A DNA stretch of 64,000 nt from JACKFB01 sp041389525 (lineage in GTDB: Bacteria > Myxococcota_A > UBA9042 > PHBI01 > JACKFB01), in assembly GCA_041389525.1 (NCBI GenBank), contig JAWKRR010000038.1:1-64000 (forward strand), in the 5' to 3' direction. The position numbers and the translations under genes are program-made. This document shows positions 34,474-42,174 of the stretch, in pieces (positions within the stretch are counted from its first letter, which is position 1; each line of letters begins with the position of its first letter). The notes beneath the pieces were generated by a model, which ran no database searches, was not told where the DNA came from, and worked only from the letters and a program-made list of their open reading frames with translations.

Positions 34474-35500
34474 TCGCCTTCACGACGACCTCGGTGCGGG
34501 TGCCGGAGACGTCGTCCGGGTTGCCGCCGCGGTCGGACTCCAAGTGCTTGACCTGCGCCTCGTTGAAGGTGCGGACGCCCAGCGTCCCCTCGACCACGAC
34601 CTGCTTACCCTGCGAGTCGAGCGGCACCACGAACGCGTAGTCCTTCATCGTGATGCGCGCGGTCTTGTCGCCGTCCCGCACCACCAGCCAGCAGCCCTTC
34701 TTCTTGCAGACCTGATCGATGACGCCGCTCAGCTGCACCACCGAGTCGTTCGCCGGCGCAGGCTCCGTCGCGAGCAGCGACGCCAAGGGCTTCGCCTCGG
34801 CCAGCGCGAAGGGCGAGCCGAAGTGCTGCTCGCCCGCGGGCACATCCACGCTCCCTGCCGGCGCCGCGGCCGCCGCTGCAGCCGCCGCCGCGTGGGGGCA
34901 GCCGGGCGCGGCCTCGCCACCCGAGACCGCCGCCAGCGCGGGCTTGTTCGCGTCGGCGAAGGGGCAATCGCCCTCGCCACCGGCGCAGGAACCCCCAGCG
35001 CAGGCCGCCTTGTCCTTGCCGCCGCAGCACGCGCCGTCAGCCTTGCCCTCAGCCTTGCCGCCGCAGCACGCGCCGTCAGCCTTGCCCTCGGCCTTGCCCT
35101 TGCAGCCTTCGCACGAGCACTTCTCCCCGCCGGCGCAGTTATCGCAGCCGCCAGCGCAGTCACCCTTGCAGCCCTCGCAGTTCCCGGCGCAGTTCCCGCA
35201 GCCGGCCTTCGCCTGGTCGCCCGCGGCCGCCGCCTTCGCCGCGCCGTCACAGCACGCCTTGGGGGCCTCGCCCTCGGCCGCCGCCGTCGCCCCACCTTCC
35301 GCCGCCGCAGCGGCCTTCGCCGCGCCATCGCAGCACGCCTTGGGAGCCTCACCCGCAGGCGCACCCTCCGCGGTCGCGGCCGCAGCCACCGTCGCCGGCT
35401 CAACCGACTCGGGCGTCGCCTCCGATCCGGGGGCCTTGTCGCACGCGCCAAGGGCCAGCAACGCCGCGCCAAGCAAAATCGTCAGGTGGGAACTACGCAT
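34451..35500 (-). CDS. Cys/Ala-rich lipoprotein with a DUF4920 domain
   Basis: The ATG at 35500 has GAGGAG upstream; lipobox LALGAC (C20); 349 residues. Between residues 56 and 201 there are 22 cysteines in ACCDGAAKA and GNCEGCKGDCAGGCDNC style repeats. This metallothionein-like, Ala/Gly/Lys-rich region also ends with a His-containing GCPHAAA run. From about 245 to the end the sequence fits the DUF4920 OB-like domain: VVQLSGVIDQVCKKKGCWLVV, ARITMKDYAFVVPLD, QVVVEGTLG. The Cys region could bind metal such as copper or zinc, or form a disulfide mesh. That is inference from composition. The downstream lipoprotein gene overlaps its end. Confidence 0.75.
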   Translation of the reverse strand: MRSSHLTILLGAALLALGACDKAPGSEATPESVEPATVAAAATAEGAPAGEAPKACCDGAAKAAAAAEGGATAAAEGEAPKACCDGAAKAAAAGDQAKAGCGNCAGNCEGCKGDCAGGCDNCAGGEKCSCEGCKGKAEGKADGACCGGKAEGKADGACCGGKDKAACAGGSCAGGEGDCPFADANKPALAAVSGGEAAPGCPHAAAAAAAAAAPAGSVDVPAGEQHFGSPFALAEAKPLASLLATEPAPANDSVVQLSGVIDQVCKKKGCWLVVRDGDKTARITMKDYAFVVPLDSQGKQVVVEGTLGVRTFNEAQVKHLESDRGGNPDDVSGTRTEVVVKASGVRIRG

Positions 35501-35683
35501 TTTGTGTACTCCTCTTCGGCTCGCCCGTCCTGGGCGGCGCCCAGCATGCCCGCCGGCCGCTGGGGATACAACGCCCAGGTCATCTGGATCGGTTCAACCG
35601 GATTCCGCGTCGCCCCAGGATCGGGCGTCCGCGGCCCGTTTCGCTCTGGATTTCTCGGCCGCTCCATGCGAGGCGACGAGGTG

Positions 35684-36770
35684 ATGTCACGCAACCCTCC
35701 ATCCGCGCCAGACCCCGCTGAGGTCCGCCTCTGGCTGGCCGCCTGGTACCACCCGCGCGCGCCGCACCCTGGCAGGACGACCCGACGCCCTACCGCGTCT
35801 GAGTCTCCAGATCATGCTGCAGCAGACGCAGGTCGCCACGGTCCTCCCCTATTTCGAGCGTTTCATCGCGGCGCTGCCAGACGTCCAGAACTCGCCCGGG
35901 CCGACGAGTCCACAGTCATGAGCCTGTGGGCGGAGCCTCGGCTACCGCCACTTGCTCCGCTTCATGCCTACGCGCCGCCCAGCAGCTCGTGGCCGCCCGA
36001 CGGTGCTCTGCCCAACACCGTCGCCGGCCTCCGCGCCCTCCCCGGGATCGGCGCCTACACCGCGGCCGCCATCGCCTCGGTCGCCTTTGGCCACTGCCCG
36101 CCGCCGTCGTCGACGGCAACGTCCTCCGCGTGCTCAGCCCAGCACTCCGCCCAAGCCGAGCCCGTCGACACGCCTCCGCCGGCCTCCGCGCCTACGAAGC
36201 TGGCCGACGCCCTGCTGGACCCGCCGACCCCTCGTCACGCTACAACCAGGCGATGATGGGCTCAGCCTGGTCTGCTCGCCCCGAAACCCCGACTGCGCCG
36301 CCTGCCCCATCCGCCGCGGCTGCGCGACCCCACGCCCCGCCGAAGCAGAAAATACCCGCGAAAATCGCCGCGAAAGGGCGCTGGCGTCGGTCCGCGCCGC
36401 CTGCGGGCTGGCCCTGGACGACGCGGGCCGCGTGCTCATGGCCAGACGCCCGCCCGAGGTCCTGCTCGGCGGCCTGTGGGAGCTACCCGGCGGCGACCTC
36501 GACCCGGACGCCACCCCCGAGCGCGCGCTCCAGGTCCACCTGCACGCGCGGCTGGGCCTCGACGCCGAGATCGGCCCCCGCCTCGCCACCGTCGAGCACG
36601 TCTTCAGCCACCGGCGCCTCACCCTGGACGTCTACGCCGTGCCCGCCCTCCGCGGCAGCCTCACCCCGAGCTGGTACGACGACTGCGGCTTCCTCGACCG
36701 CGCCACCCGCGCCGACGCCCCGCGCTCGCGCCTCGCCGACAAGGTGCTCGAGGCGGTCGGCCATGGCTGA
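35684..36770 (+). pseudogene. mutY: mutY (A/G-specific adenine glycosylase), heavily frameshifted in its first half
   Basis: From the ATG at 35684 clear MutY segments follow one another but in changing frames: WLAAWYH, WQDDPTPYRV, IMLQQTQVATVLPYFERF, ADESTVMSLW, LGYRHLLR, CLRAAQQLVA, LPNTVAGLRALPGIGAYTAAA, LPAAVVDGNVLRVLS, LADALLDP, SRYNQAMM, LSLVCSPRNPDC. About ten frame switches fall between 35750 and 36265. The last ~505 bp are intact and include the Fe-S cluster cysteines (C-x6-C-x2-C-x5-C) and a Nudix-like recognition domain (LMARRPPEVLLGGLWELPGG). The stop overlaps the next gene by 8 bp. As written no functional MutY can be made. MutY removes A opposite 8-oxoG, so real loss would raise the mutation rate. 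Confidence 0.85.
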
Positions 36771-38388
36771 GTCCCAGCACCCCGGCCACGTCGTCCGCGA
36801 CCTGCTGCTGCCTCTGGGCACGCCGCCCCAAGCCCTGCGCGAGCTTGCCGCGCAGTCCCTCGGTGTCAGCCCCGACGCCATCGCCGAGCTACGCCCCCTG
36901 CGCATCTCCCTGGACGCCCGCCACGGCATCCCGCGCCGCGTTTACACAGTCCGCGTCTGGCTCTTTGGCGAAGAGGTCCCGCCCGACGACCTGCCCGCCC
37001 TCGACCCGCCGCCCCCCATGCGCCCGCTGGTGCGGGGCTCGGCCCCGGTCATCGTCGGCACCGGCCCCGCCGGGCTGTGGGCGGCGATTCAGCTAGTGCG
37101 CGCCGGCGAGCCGGTCATCCTGCTCGAGCGCGGCGGTCAGGTCGAAGCCCGCAACCGCTCGACCCACGGGCTGCGCACCCGCGGCGAGCTCGACCCCGAG
37201 TCCAACCTCTGCTTCGGCGAGGGGGGGGCTGGGACCTACTCCGACGGCAAGCTATACACCCGCGTCAAAGACCCGCGCGTCCGCGACGTCTACCGCGACC
37301 TCGTCGCCTTCGGGGCCGACCCGCACCTCCTCATCGACGCCCACCCGCACGTCGGGACCAACCGCCTCATCAAGCTGCTGGCCCGCGTCCGCGCGTGGTT
37401 GCTGGAAGCCGGCTGCGAGCTGCGCTTCGACGCCCGCGTCAGCGACCTCTTGCGAGGTGCCGACGGGCGAATCGCGGGCGTGCGGCTGTCCGACGGCGAG
37501 GAGATCGAGGCCCCCGCGGTCGTCTTGGCCACCGGGCACTCCGCGCGCGACGTCTACGCGACCCTGGCCGACCTCGGCGTCCCCATGGCGCGCAAGCCCT
37601 TCGCCATCGGCGCCCGCGTCGAGCACCCGCAAGCCCTGGTCGACACGATCCAGTACGGCAGCCACGCCGGCCACGCCGATCTCGAAGCCGCCGCCTACGC
37701 CCTGACCGCCCAGGTCGCCGGCCGCGGCGTCTACTCTTTCTGCATGTGCCCCGGCGGCTTCGTCATCCCGACGACGACCGAGCTTGGCCACCTCAACGTC
37801 AACGGCATGTCGAACTCCAACCGCGGCAGCCGCTGGGCCAACTCCGCCCTGGTCGTCACGCTCGAGCCTGCGGACTTCTACGTGGATAAGCCCGGCGATC
37901 TGGACCGCTTCGGCGCGCTGGCCGGGGTCGAGCTGCAGCGGCACATCGAGCGGGCGGCGTTTGAGGCCGGCGGGGGCGACTACCACGCGCCGGCGCAGCG
38001 GCTGACGGACTTCCTCGAGCACCGGACGGGCGATCTCCCAGGTCGCGGCAGCTACCGCCCGGGCACGCGGCCGGCCGACCTGCGCGCCGTGCTGGGCACA
38101 CGCCTGGCCGACCCGCTGGGCCGCGCCGTGCTGCGCTTCGACCAGAAGATGCGCGGTTTTCTCACCGAGGAGGCCGTCCTCATCGGCGTCGAGACGACCA
38201 CCTCGAGCCCGGTGCGCCTGGTCCGCGACGACGCGACGCTGTCCAGCCCCGGCTTCGACGGCCTCTACCCGACGGGCGAGGGCGCGGGCGAGGCGGGCGG
38301 CATCGTGTCCAGCGCCATCGACGGCCTCAAGGTGGCGGACGCGGTGCTCGCGACCCTCAGCGCGAACCGTCGATCAGCGAACAATTAG
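36763..38388 (+). CDS. FAD-dependent dehydrogenase (COG2509-type)
   Basis: The ATG at 36763 overlaps the end of mutY (ATGGCTGA); 541 residues. An N-terminal ~85-residue domain typical of this family (RDLLLPLGTPPQALRELAAQ) precedes the dinucleotide-binding fold, with VIVGTGPAGL (96-105) and an ERGG acidic strand end. Further signatures are GEGGAGTYSDGKLYTR, AVVLATGHSARD, FCMCPGGFVIPTT, NGMSNSNRGSRWANSALVVT and a C-terminal GLYPTGEGAGEAGGI that binds FAD. The family is widespread and usually labelled uncharacterised FAD-dependent dehydrogenase. The substrate is not known. It meets allA tail to tail, with a 4-bp overlap of the stops. Confidence 0.88.
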   Translation: MAESQHPGHVVRDLLLPLGTPPQALRELAAQSLGVSPDAIAELRPLRISLDARHGIPRRVYTVRVWLFGEEVPPDDLPALDPPPPMRPLVRGSAPVIVGTGPAGLWAAIQLVRAGEPVILLERGGQVEARNRSTHGLRTRGELDPESNLCFGEGGAGTYSDGKLYTRVKDPRVRDVYRDLVAFGADPHLLIDAHPHVGTNRLIKLLARVRAWLLEAGCELRFDARVSDLLRGADGRIAGVRLSDGEEIEAPAVVLATGHSARDVYATLADLGVPMARKPFAIGARVEHPQALVDTIQYGSHAGHADLEAAAYALTAQVAGRGVYSFCMCPGGFVIPTTTELGHLNVNGMSNSNRGSRWANSALVVTLEPADFYVDKPGDLDRFGALAGVELQRHIERAAFEAGGGDYHAPAQRLTDFLEHRTGDLPGRGSYRPGTRPADLRAVLGTRLADPLGRAVLRFDQKMRGFLTEEAVLIGVETTTSSPVRLVRDDATLSSPGFDGLYPTGEGAGEAGGIVSSAIDGLKVADAVLATLSANRRSANN

Positions 38389-38894
38389 CCAGCAACTAGC
38401 TGCCGAATCGCGGACTCGGCCAGCTCGACCTCGTCGCAGTTGTCGCCCGGGCCGCCGCGGTCGACGACCAGGAACTCGCTCTCGGCCTCCAGCGCCAGCA
38501 GCGGGTGATGCCACGTCCCGCGGGCGTAGCTGACGCCCTGGCTGGGCCCCGCGAGGAAGGCGCGCATCGTCTCCGGGTCCAGCGGCGAGCCCGGCTCGGC
38601 CACCACGACCAGGTAGGGGCGGCGCGACAGGGGCACGAAGGCCTGACTGCCCAGGGGGTGCCGCTCGAGCATCCTTATAATGGGCGGCTCCAGCACCGGG
38701 CGCGCGCGGAAGATGTTGATGAGCGCCCGGCCGCCGCCGGTCTGGACGTCCACGGGCGCCAGATCGTGGAAGCGGTCGGTGGTGCCGCCGTTGATGGGGT
38801 AGCTGGCCCGGCCGTGGGTCTCGATGACCTCGCCGAAGGGACGAAACGCCTCGCGGGTCAGCGGCACGATCTCGAGCGGGCGATAGTCGGTCAC
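38385..38894 (-). CDS. allA: Ureidoglycolate lyase
   Basis: The 169-residue protein, GTG start at 38894, matches AllA over its whole length: IVPLTREAFRPFGEVIE, TTDRFHDLA, RALINIFRA, IRMLERHPLGSQAFVPL, VSYARGTWHHPLLAL and VVDRGG. AllA is a cupin-like enzyme that splits ureidoglycolate into glyoxylate and urea, the last step of allantoin/purine breakdown. No other purine-catabolic gene is in the window, so the pathway cannot be judged here. The active-site His pair (TWHHPLL) is present. Confidence 0.9.
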   Translation of the reverse strand: MTDYRPLEIVPLTREAFRPFGEVIETHGRASYPINGGTTDRFHDLAPVDVQTGGGRALINIFRARPVLEPPIIRMLERHPLGSQAFVPLSRRPYLVVVAEPGSPLDPETMRAFLAGPSQGVSYARGTWHHPLLALEAESEFLVVDRGGPGDNCDEVELAESAIRQLVAG

Positions 38895-39013
38895 GCAGCG
38901 CGCTCCGGGTCTGAGGCGAGTCGGCGGGCCGCGGCGCGGGCGCGTGCGGCCCGCCCATACTCCTCAGGCCGCGCGGTTCAGGCAACTGGAGGCGCGCTGG
39001 GGGAGCTGGGCGC

Positions 39014-39436
39014 TCAGCGCTGCTCGGCGCGCTGCTTGAGGCCGGCGCCGAACTGCTCGAAGGCGCCGGTGAGGTCGGGGATGGACTTGGTGATGAGCGG
39101 GGCCATGAGGCCGCTGAAGATCTCCTCCATCTCGAACTCGGTGCCGCCGTCGGGCAGGGCCTTGAGGGTGAAGGTGCGGTTGCCGCGGAAGAGGCCAAGC
39201 GGCATGCCGCCGGTCCAGCGCATGCCGCGGGGCGGGTCGAAGTCGACGACCTTGACCGGGAAGGCGCGGTCGGGGCTCAGCTTGGTGAACACCTTGATCT
39301 TCTCACCCGGGGCGATGCGGCCCTCGATCCGCAGCAGGTTCGGGTCCCACTCCGGCGTCTTGGCGCCGTCGACGAGGATGTCCCAGACGCGCTGGGGTGG
39401 GGCGGCGATTCGGGTGGCGACTCGGAATGACTTCAC
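39014..39436 (-). CDS. SRPBCC (START-like) domain protein
   Basis: The GTG at 39436 is preceded by GAGGAGA; 140 residues. The sequence has the START/polyketide-cyclase pattern: FRVATRIAAPPQRVWDILVD, TPEWDPNLLRIEGRI, FPVKVVDFDPPRGMRWTGG and a long C-terminal helix ending in GLKQRAEQR. These small proteins form a ligand-binding cavity. It is the third gene of an arsR-SRPBCC-SRPBCC operon (33-bp gap), so it is probably controlled by the ArsR operator at 40238-40263. Ligand unknown. Confidence 0.8.
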   Translation of the reverse strand: MKSFRVATRIAAPPQRVWDILVDGAKTPEWDPNLLRIEGRIAPGEKIKVFTKLSPDRAFPVKVVDFDPPRGMRWTGGMPLGLFRGNRTFTLKALPDGGTEFEMEEIFSGLMAPLITKSIPDLTGAFEQFGAGLKQRAEQR

Positions 39437-39469
39437 GGGGTCTCCTCACAAGCGAAACAGGGAAAAAGA

Positions 39470-39904
39470 TCAGGTGGCGACGTGCTGTTCGAGGGCTCGC
39501 AGCACGACGGGCCACGACGCGTCGAAGCGCTGCGCCCGGGTGGCCCAGTCAGCGCCCAGGCCCGGTTCGCCGTCGCTGTGGGTCACGTTCACCCGCGTCC
39601 CGTCGCCGTCGGGGAGGAAGCGGACCTCGACTCGGGTGGTCAGGCCCTCGGGCGCGCCGGGGCGCCACGTGTAGGCCAGCCGCTCCGCGGGCTCCCAGGC
39701 GATGACCTGGCCAAGCTCGCGCACGCCGCCTTGGGGGTCGCGCTCGACCAGCCGCGCGCTCGCGCCCGTCTCGAACGCGATGGTGGCGTCCGGCCGCCCG
39801 CGGTGGCTGGCCGGCCACCAGGCGTCGATGGCGCCGGTGAACACGGCGAAGGCGTGAGCGGGCGGGCAGCGCAGGCGCACGCTGTGGCGGATGGGCTGGC
39901 TCAT
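39470..39904 (-). CDS. AHSA1/SRPBCC-type protein
   Basis: The ATG at 39904 overlaps the arsR stop (ATGA), giving 144 residues. Motifs are IRHSVRLRCPPAHAFAVFTG, AIDAWWPASHRG, GQVIAWEPAERLAYTWRPG and VNVTHSDGEPG, followed by a C-terminal helix with SWPVVLRALEQHV. It belongs to the AHSA1-like SRPBCC group, often found as arsR-AHSA1 pairs in many bacteria. The biochemical role is not established. The tight coupling to arsR indicates the two products work in one response. Confidence 0.85.
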   Translation of the reverse strand: MSQPIRHSVRLRCPPAHAFAVFTGAIDAWWPASHRGRPDATIAFETGASARLVERDPQGGVRELGQVIAWEPAERLAYTWRPGAPEGLTTRVEVRFLPDGDGTRVNVTHSDGEPGLGADWATRAQRFDASWPVVLRALEQHVAT

Positions 39905-40218
39905 CGCGGGCCGTCCTCCCAGCGCTGCTCGGCGATTCGGGCGAACTCGCCCAGGGCCTCGCGCCAGAAGGCGTCCAGCCACTCGCGCGCGGTGTCGAAG
40001 CCGCCGCGCTCCAGTCGAAAGACGTTCTGGCGGCCGTCGCGCGCTTGGGTGACGAGGCCGGCGGACTCGAGCAGGCGCAGGTGCCGCGAGATGGCGGGCC
40101 GGCTGACGGGGAACTCGCGGGCGATGGCGCCGACCGGCCGCTCGCCGTGGGCCAAGAGCTCGACGATGGCGCGGCGCGTGGGGTTGCCGAGGGCGTCCAG
40201 GGCGAGGGCTGCGGTCAT
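39901..40218 (-). CDS. ArsR-family transcriptional regulator
   Basis: I use the ATG at 40218, with AAGAGG 9 nt upstream. A TTG at 40239 lies inside the palindromic operator and is less likely. The 105-residue protein has the ArsR winged helix: MTAALALDALGNPTRRAIVE, AIAREFPVSRPAISRHLRLL (recognition helix, ~31-50) and a wing with QARDGRQNVFRL. There are no cysteines, so it is not a classical metal sensor. It belongs to the ArsR group that pairs with SRPBCC genes. It probably represses its own operon by binding the dyad at its promoter. Confidence 0.88.
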   Translation of the reverse strand: MTAALALDALGNPTRRAIVELLAHGERPVGAIAREFPVSRPAISRHLRLLESAGLVTQARDGRQNVFRLERGGFDTAREWLDAFWREALGEFARIAEQRWEDGPR

Positions 40219-40237
40219 GGAGGGCGGCCTCTTCGTC

Positions 40238-40263
40238 AATTGGTAACGTCAGTGTTACCAATT
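40238..40263. promoter_or_regulatory. Palindromic operator for the ArsR-type regulator
   Basis: Arms AATTGGTAAC and GTTACCAATT, perfect over 10 bp each, flank a 6-bp centre. The dyad starts 19 bp upstream of the ArsR start codon and is the only AT-rich stretch in the area. Self-repression of this sort is the usual arrangement in the family. Confidence 0.75.
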
Positions 40264-40577
40264 CGTCCGCGCCCGTCAACCGCCCACGACGGACGCGCCG
40301 ACGGCCGCGCTGGGGCGATTCGCCCCAGAGGCGCCCGTCTTGCCCCAGAGCCCGAAGGCCGCCCCGCGCGACCTGCCGCGAAACCCCAAGGCGCTGCGGT
40401 CATCGCGAGCGTGGCGAAGCTCTTGCAAAGGGAACTCGGGACACCCGGCGCGCGACGCATGGCGCGCCGGAAACCGTCGAGCGAAGGAGTTCGAGCCAGC
40501 GAAGACCTCGCAGCCCAAGCGGACGAAGTAGACACCACCGCCCGAGATCGGCGGCCCCCCACACGAAGGAGCACACA
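40264..40577. other. Gene-free stretch upstream of the DUF2188 gene
   Basis: No gene is supported in these 314 bp. It contains the repeat-like sequence described at 40397-40524. Just before the DUF2188 start it has GAAGGAG as ribosome-binding site. No convincing promoter motif is seen. Confidence 0.6.
40397..40524. repeat. Possible dispersed extragenic repeat
   Basis: GGTCATCGCGAGCGTGGCGAAGC followed by related CGAGCGAAGGAGTTCGAGCC pieces resembles the GTCATTGCGAGCGAAGCGAAGC elements scattered between genes of many environmental bacteria, including its spurious translation FATLAMT on the other strand. Only one copy is in the window, so repetition in the genome is not shown. Confidence 0.35.
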
Positions 40578-40805
40578 GTGAGCGCAATCACTCGATATGA
40601 CGTGAGTTATGAGACCGAGACCGAGACGTGGCGCGTGGTGAAGGCGGGCTCGAGCCGGGCTACGGCGGTCTGCGAGGCCAAGCACGACGCGGTGGGGCGG
40701 GCGACCGACCTGGCGCTGAAGTCGCGGCCCTCGCGGGTCGTGGTGCACGATCGCGACGGCCGCATCGAAGAGAGCCGCTATGACGACCGAGGCATCGCGG
40801 CTTGA
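40578..40805 (+). CDS. DUF2188-like small protein
   Basis: The GTG at 40578, after GAAGGAG, gives 75 residues. The core (WRVVKAGSSRATAVCEAKHD, then a helix and RVVVHDRDGRIEESRYDD) matches the short beta-alpha-beta pattern of DUF2188, in which a Trp starts the first strand and a DGxI motif closes the domain. Function of the family is unknown. A strong terminator follows directly, so it is a single-gene transcript. Confidence 0.75.
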   Translation: MSAITRYDVSYETETETWRVVKAGSSRATAVCEAKHDAVGRATDLALKSRPSRVVVHDRDGRIEESRYDDRGIAA

Positions 40806-40823
40806 GAGATGTGGGAGCGCGTG

Positions 40824-40877
40824 GCGCGGGCCCGTCGCGGCGATGAGAGTCGGCGCCTCGGGCCCGCGCTTTTTTTT
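40824..40877 (+). terminator. Rho-independent terminator after the DUF2188 gene
   Basis: An 11-bp perfect stem GCGCGGGCCCG / CGGGCCCGCGC with a 24-nt loop is followed by eight T residues (40870-40877). It ends transcription of the DUF2188 gene and sits 78 bp before the stop of the convergent yihY-like gene. Confidence 0.88.
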
Positions 40878-40954
40878 GGGGCGCGGCGTCGCGGCGTTCG
40901 GTTCTCTTGGGGGCGGCGTTCGGTCGCGCTCAGCTGGCGCTTGCGTTCTGGGCG

Positions 40955-41989
40955 CTACCGGTGGTCCGGGGGCACGTTGTCCGCGACGTAGGCGCCGCGC
41001 TCTCCCATGGGTTTGGGCGGCCCGACCGTGCTGTCGATGAGGGTCTGGTACTCGGTCTCGGCGTTGAGCTCGGCGCCCAGCAAGACTGCGTACACGCTGA
41101 AGTGCAGCCACAGCAGCGTGACGACGACCGCGCCGAGGGAGCCGTAGGTCTCGTCGTAGCTGCCGAACTGGGAGACGAAGAAGGAGAAGAGGGCGGAGCC
41201 GCCGAGCCACAGCGCGGTCGCGAAGACGGCGCCCCAGCTGACCCAGCGCCAGCGCGGGCGGTTGCGGCGCGGGGCGAGGCGGTAGAGCGTGGCGACGCTG
41301 AGCATGACGAGGGCGGCCAGCAGCGGCCAGCGGACGAGCTGCACGAGGAGCTGGGTGTCGGGCGGGAGGCCGATGGCGTTGAGGGCGAGGGGGAGGGCCA
41401 CCAGCAGGGCCAAGACGATGGTGCCGCCGACCAGGGCGCCCGCGGTGGCGAGGATGGACATGGCGTAGAGGCGGATGACGCCGTGGCCTTCGGGCTCGCG
41501 GTAGGCGATGCCGAGGGCCTCGATGAGGGAGCGGATGCCTTTGGAGGCGCTCCAGAGCGCGAAGAGGAGGCCGACGACGAGGCCGGCGCCCAGCTGAGAG
41601 CCGGGGCGGCGGACGATGGCGTCCAGCTGCTCGAGGAGGATCTTGCGCACGTCGTAGGGCAAGAAGCGGCGCAGGGCGCCGACCTGGTCGTGGACGTCGA
41701 AGGGGTCGGACACGATGCCGTAGAGCGAGACGAGGGCGACCAGGGCCGGGACCAGGGCCAGGAAGGCGTAGAAGGTGACGCCGGCGGCGACGATGTCGAC
41801 GTGGTCGTCGCCGAGGCGGCGGAAGACGCGGACGAGGATGTCGCGCCAGCCTCGCAGCGGGATGTGGCGCGGACTCGGGGCTTGGCGGCCGCGGGGCTGC
41901 GGGGCCTCTGGCGGCGGGTGCTCGGCCAGCGGATCCGGGTCGGCCGGCGCGATGACCGGCGACCGGACAGCGGGTTCTGGGGAGTCCAT
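40955..41989 (-). CDS. YihY/BrkB-family inner membrane protein
   Basis: The ATG at 41989 (MDSPEPAVRS) is chosen; an upstream extension to 42073 looks Arg/Ser-rich and unlikely. The 344-residue protein has a Pro-rich cytoplasmic N-terminus, then six transmembrane helices with family hallmarks: DDHVDIVAAGVTFYAFLALVP, GLLFALWSASKGIRSLIEAL, GAVFATALWLGGSALFSFF and SYDETYGSLGAVVVTLLWL. The family was once thought to be RNase BN; its actual role is unknown, perhaps transport. It is divergent from the cation antiporter gene. Confidence 0.87.
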   Translation of the reverse strand: MDSPEPAVRSPVIAPADPDPLAEHPPPEAPQPRGRQAPSPRHIPLRGWRDILVRVFRRLGDDHVDIVAAGVTFYAFLALVPALVALVSLYGIVSDPFDVHDQVGALRRFLPYDVRKILLEQLDAIVRRPGSQLGAGLVVGLLFALWSASKGIRSLIEALGIAYREPEGHGVIRLYAMSILATAGALVGGTIVLALLVALPLALNAIGLPPDTQLLVQLVRWPLLAALVMLSVATLYRLAPRRNRPRWRWVSWGAVFATALWLGGSALFSFFVSQFGSYDETYGSLGAVVVTLLWLHFSVYAVLLGAELNAETEYQTLIDSTVGPPKPMGERGAYVADNVPPDHR

Positions 41990-42174
41990 TCGGGTGCGTC
42001 TCCGAGGGGTAGAGCCTGAAATGGAAGCAAGTGCTGTGCCGAGCCGCGACGGACGCGAAGATCGCGAAGCCAATAGCCTAGTGCTATATCTCCGCGCTCG
42101 CTCGTGTCCGCCGGGTGCTGCGGACCTCGGGCCGGCTCCCCCCAGCCTCGCACCCCAAGGAGTCTGCGCCGCCC

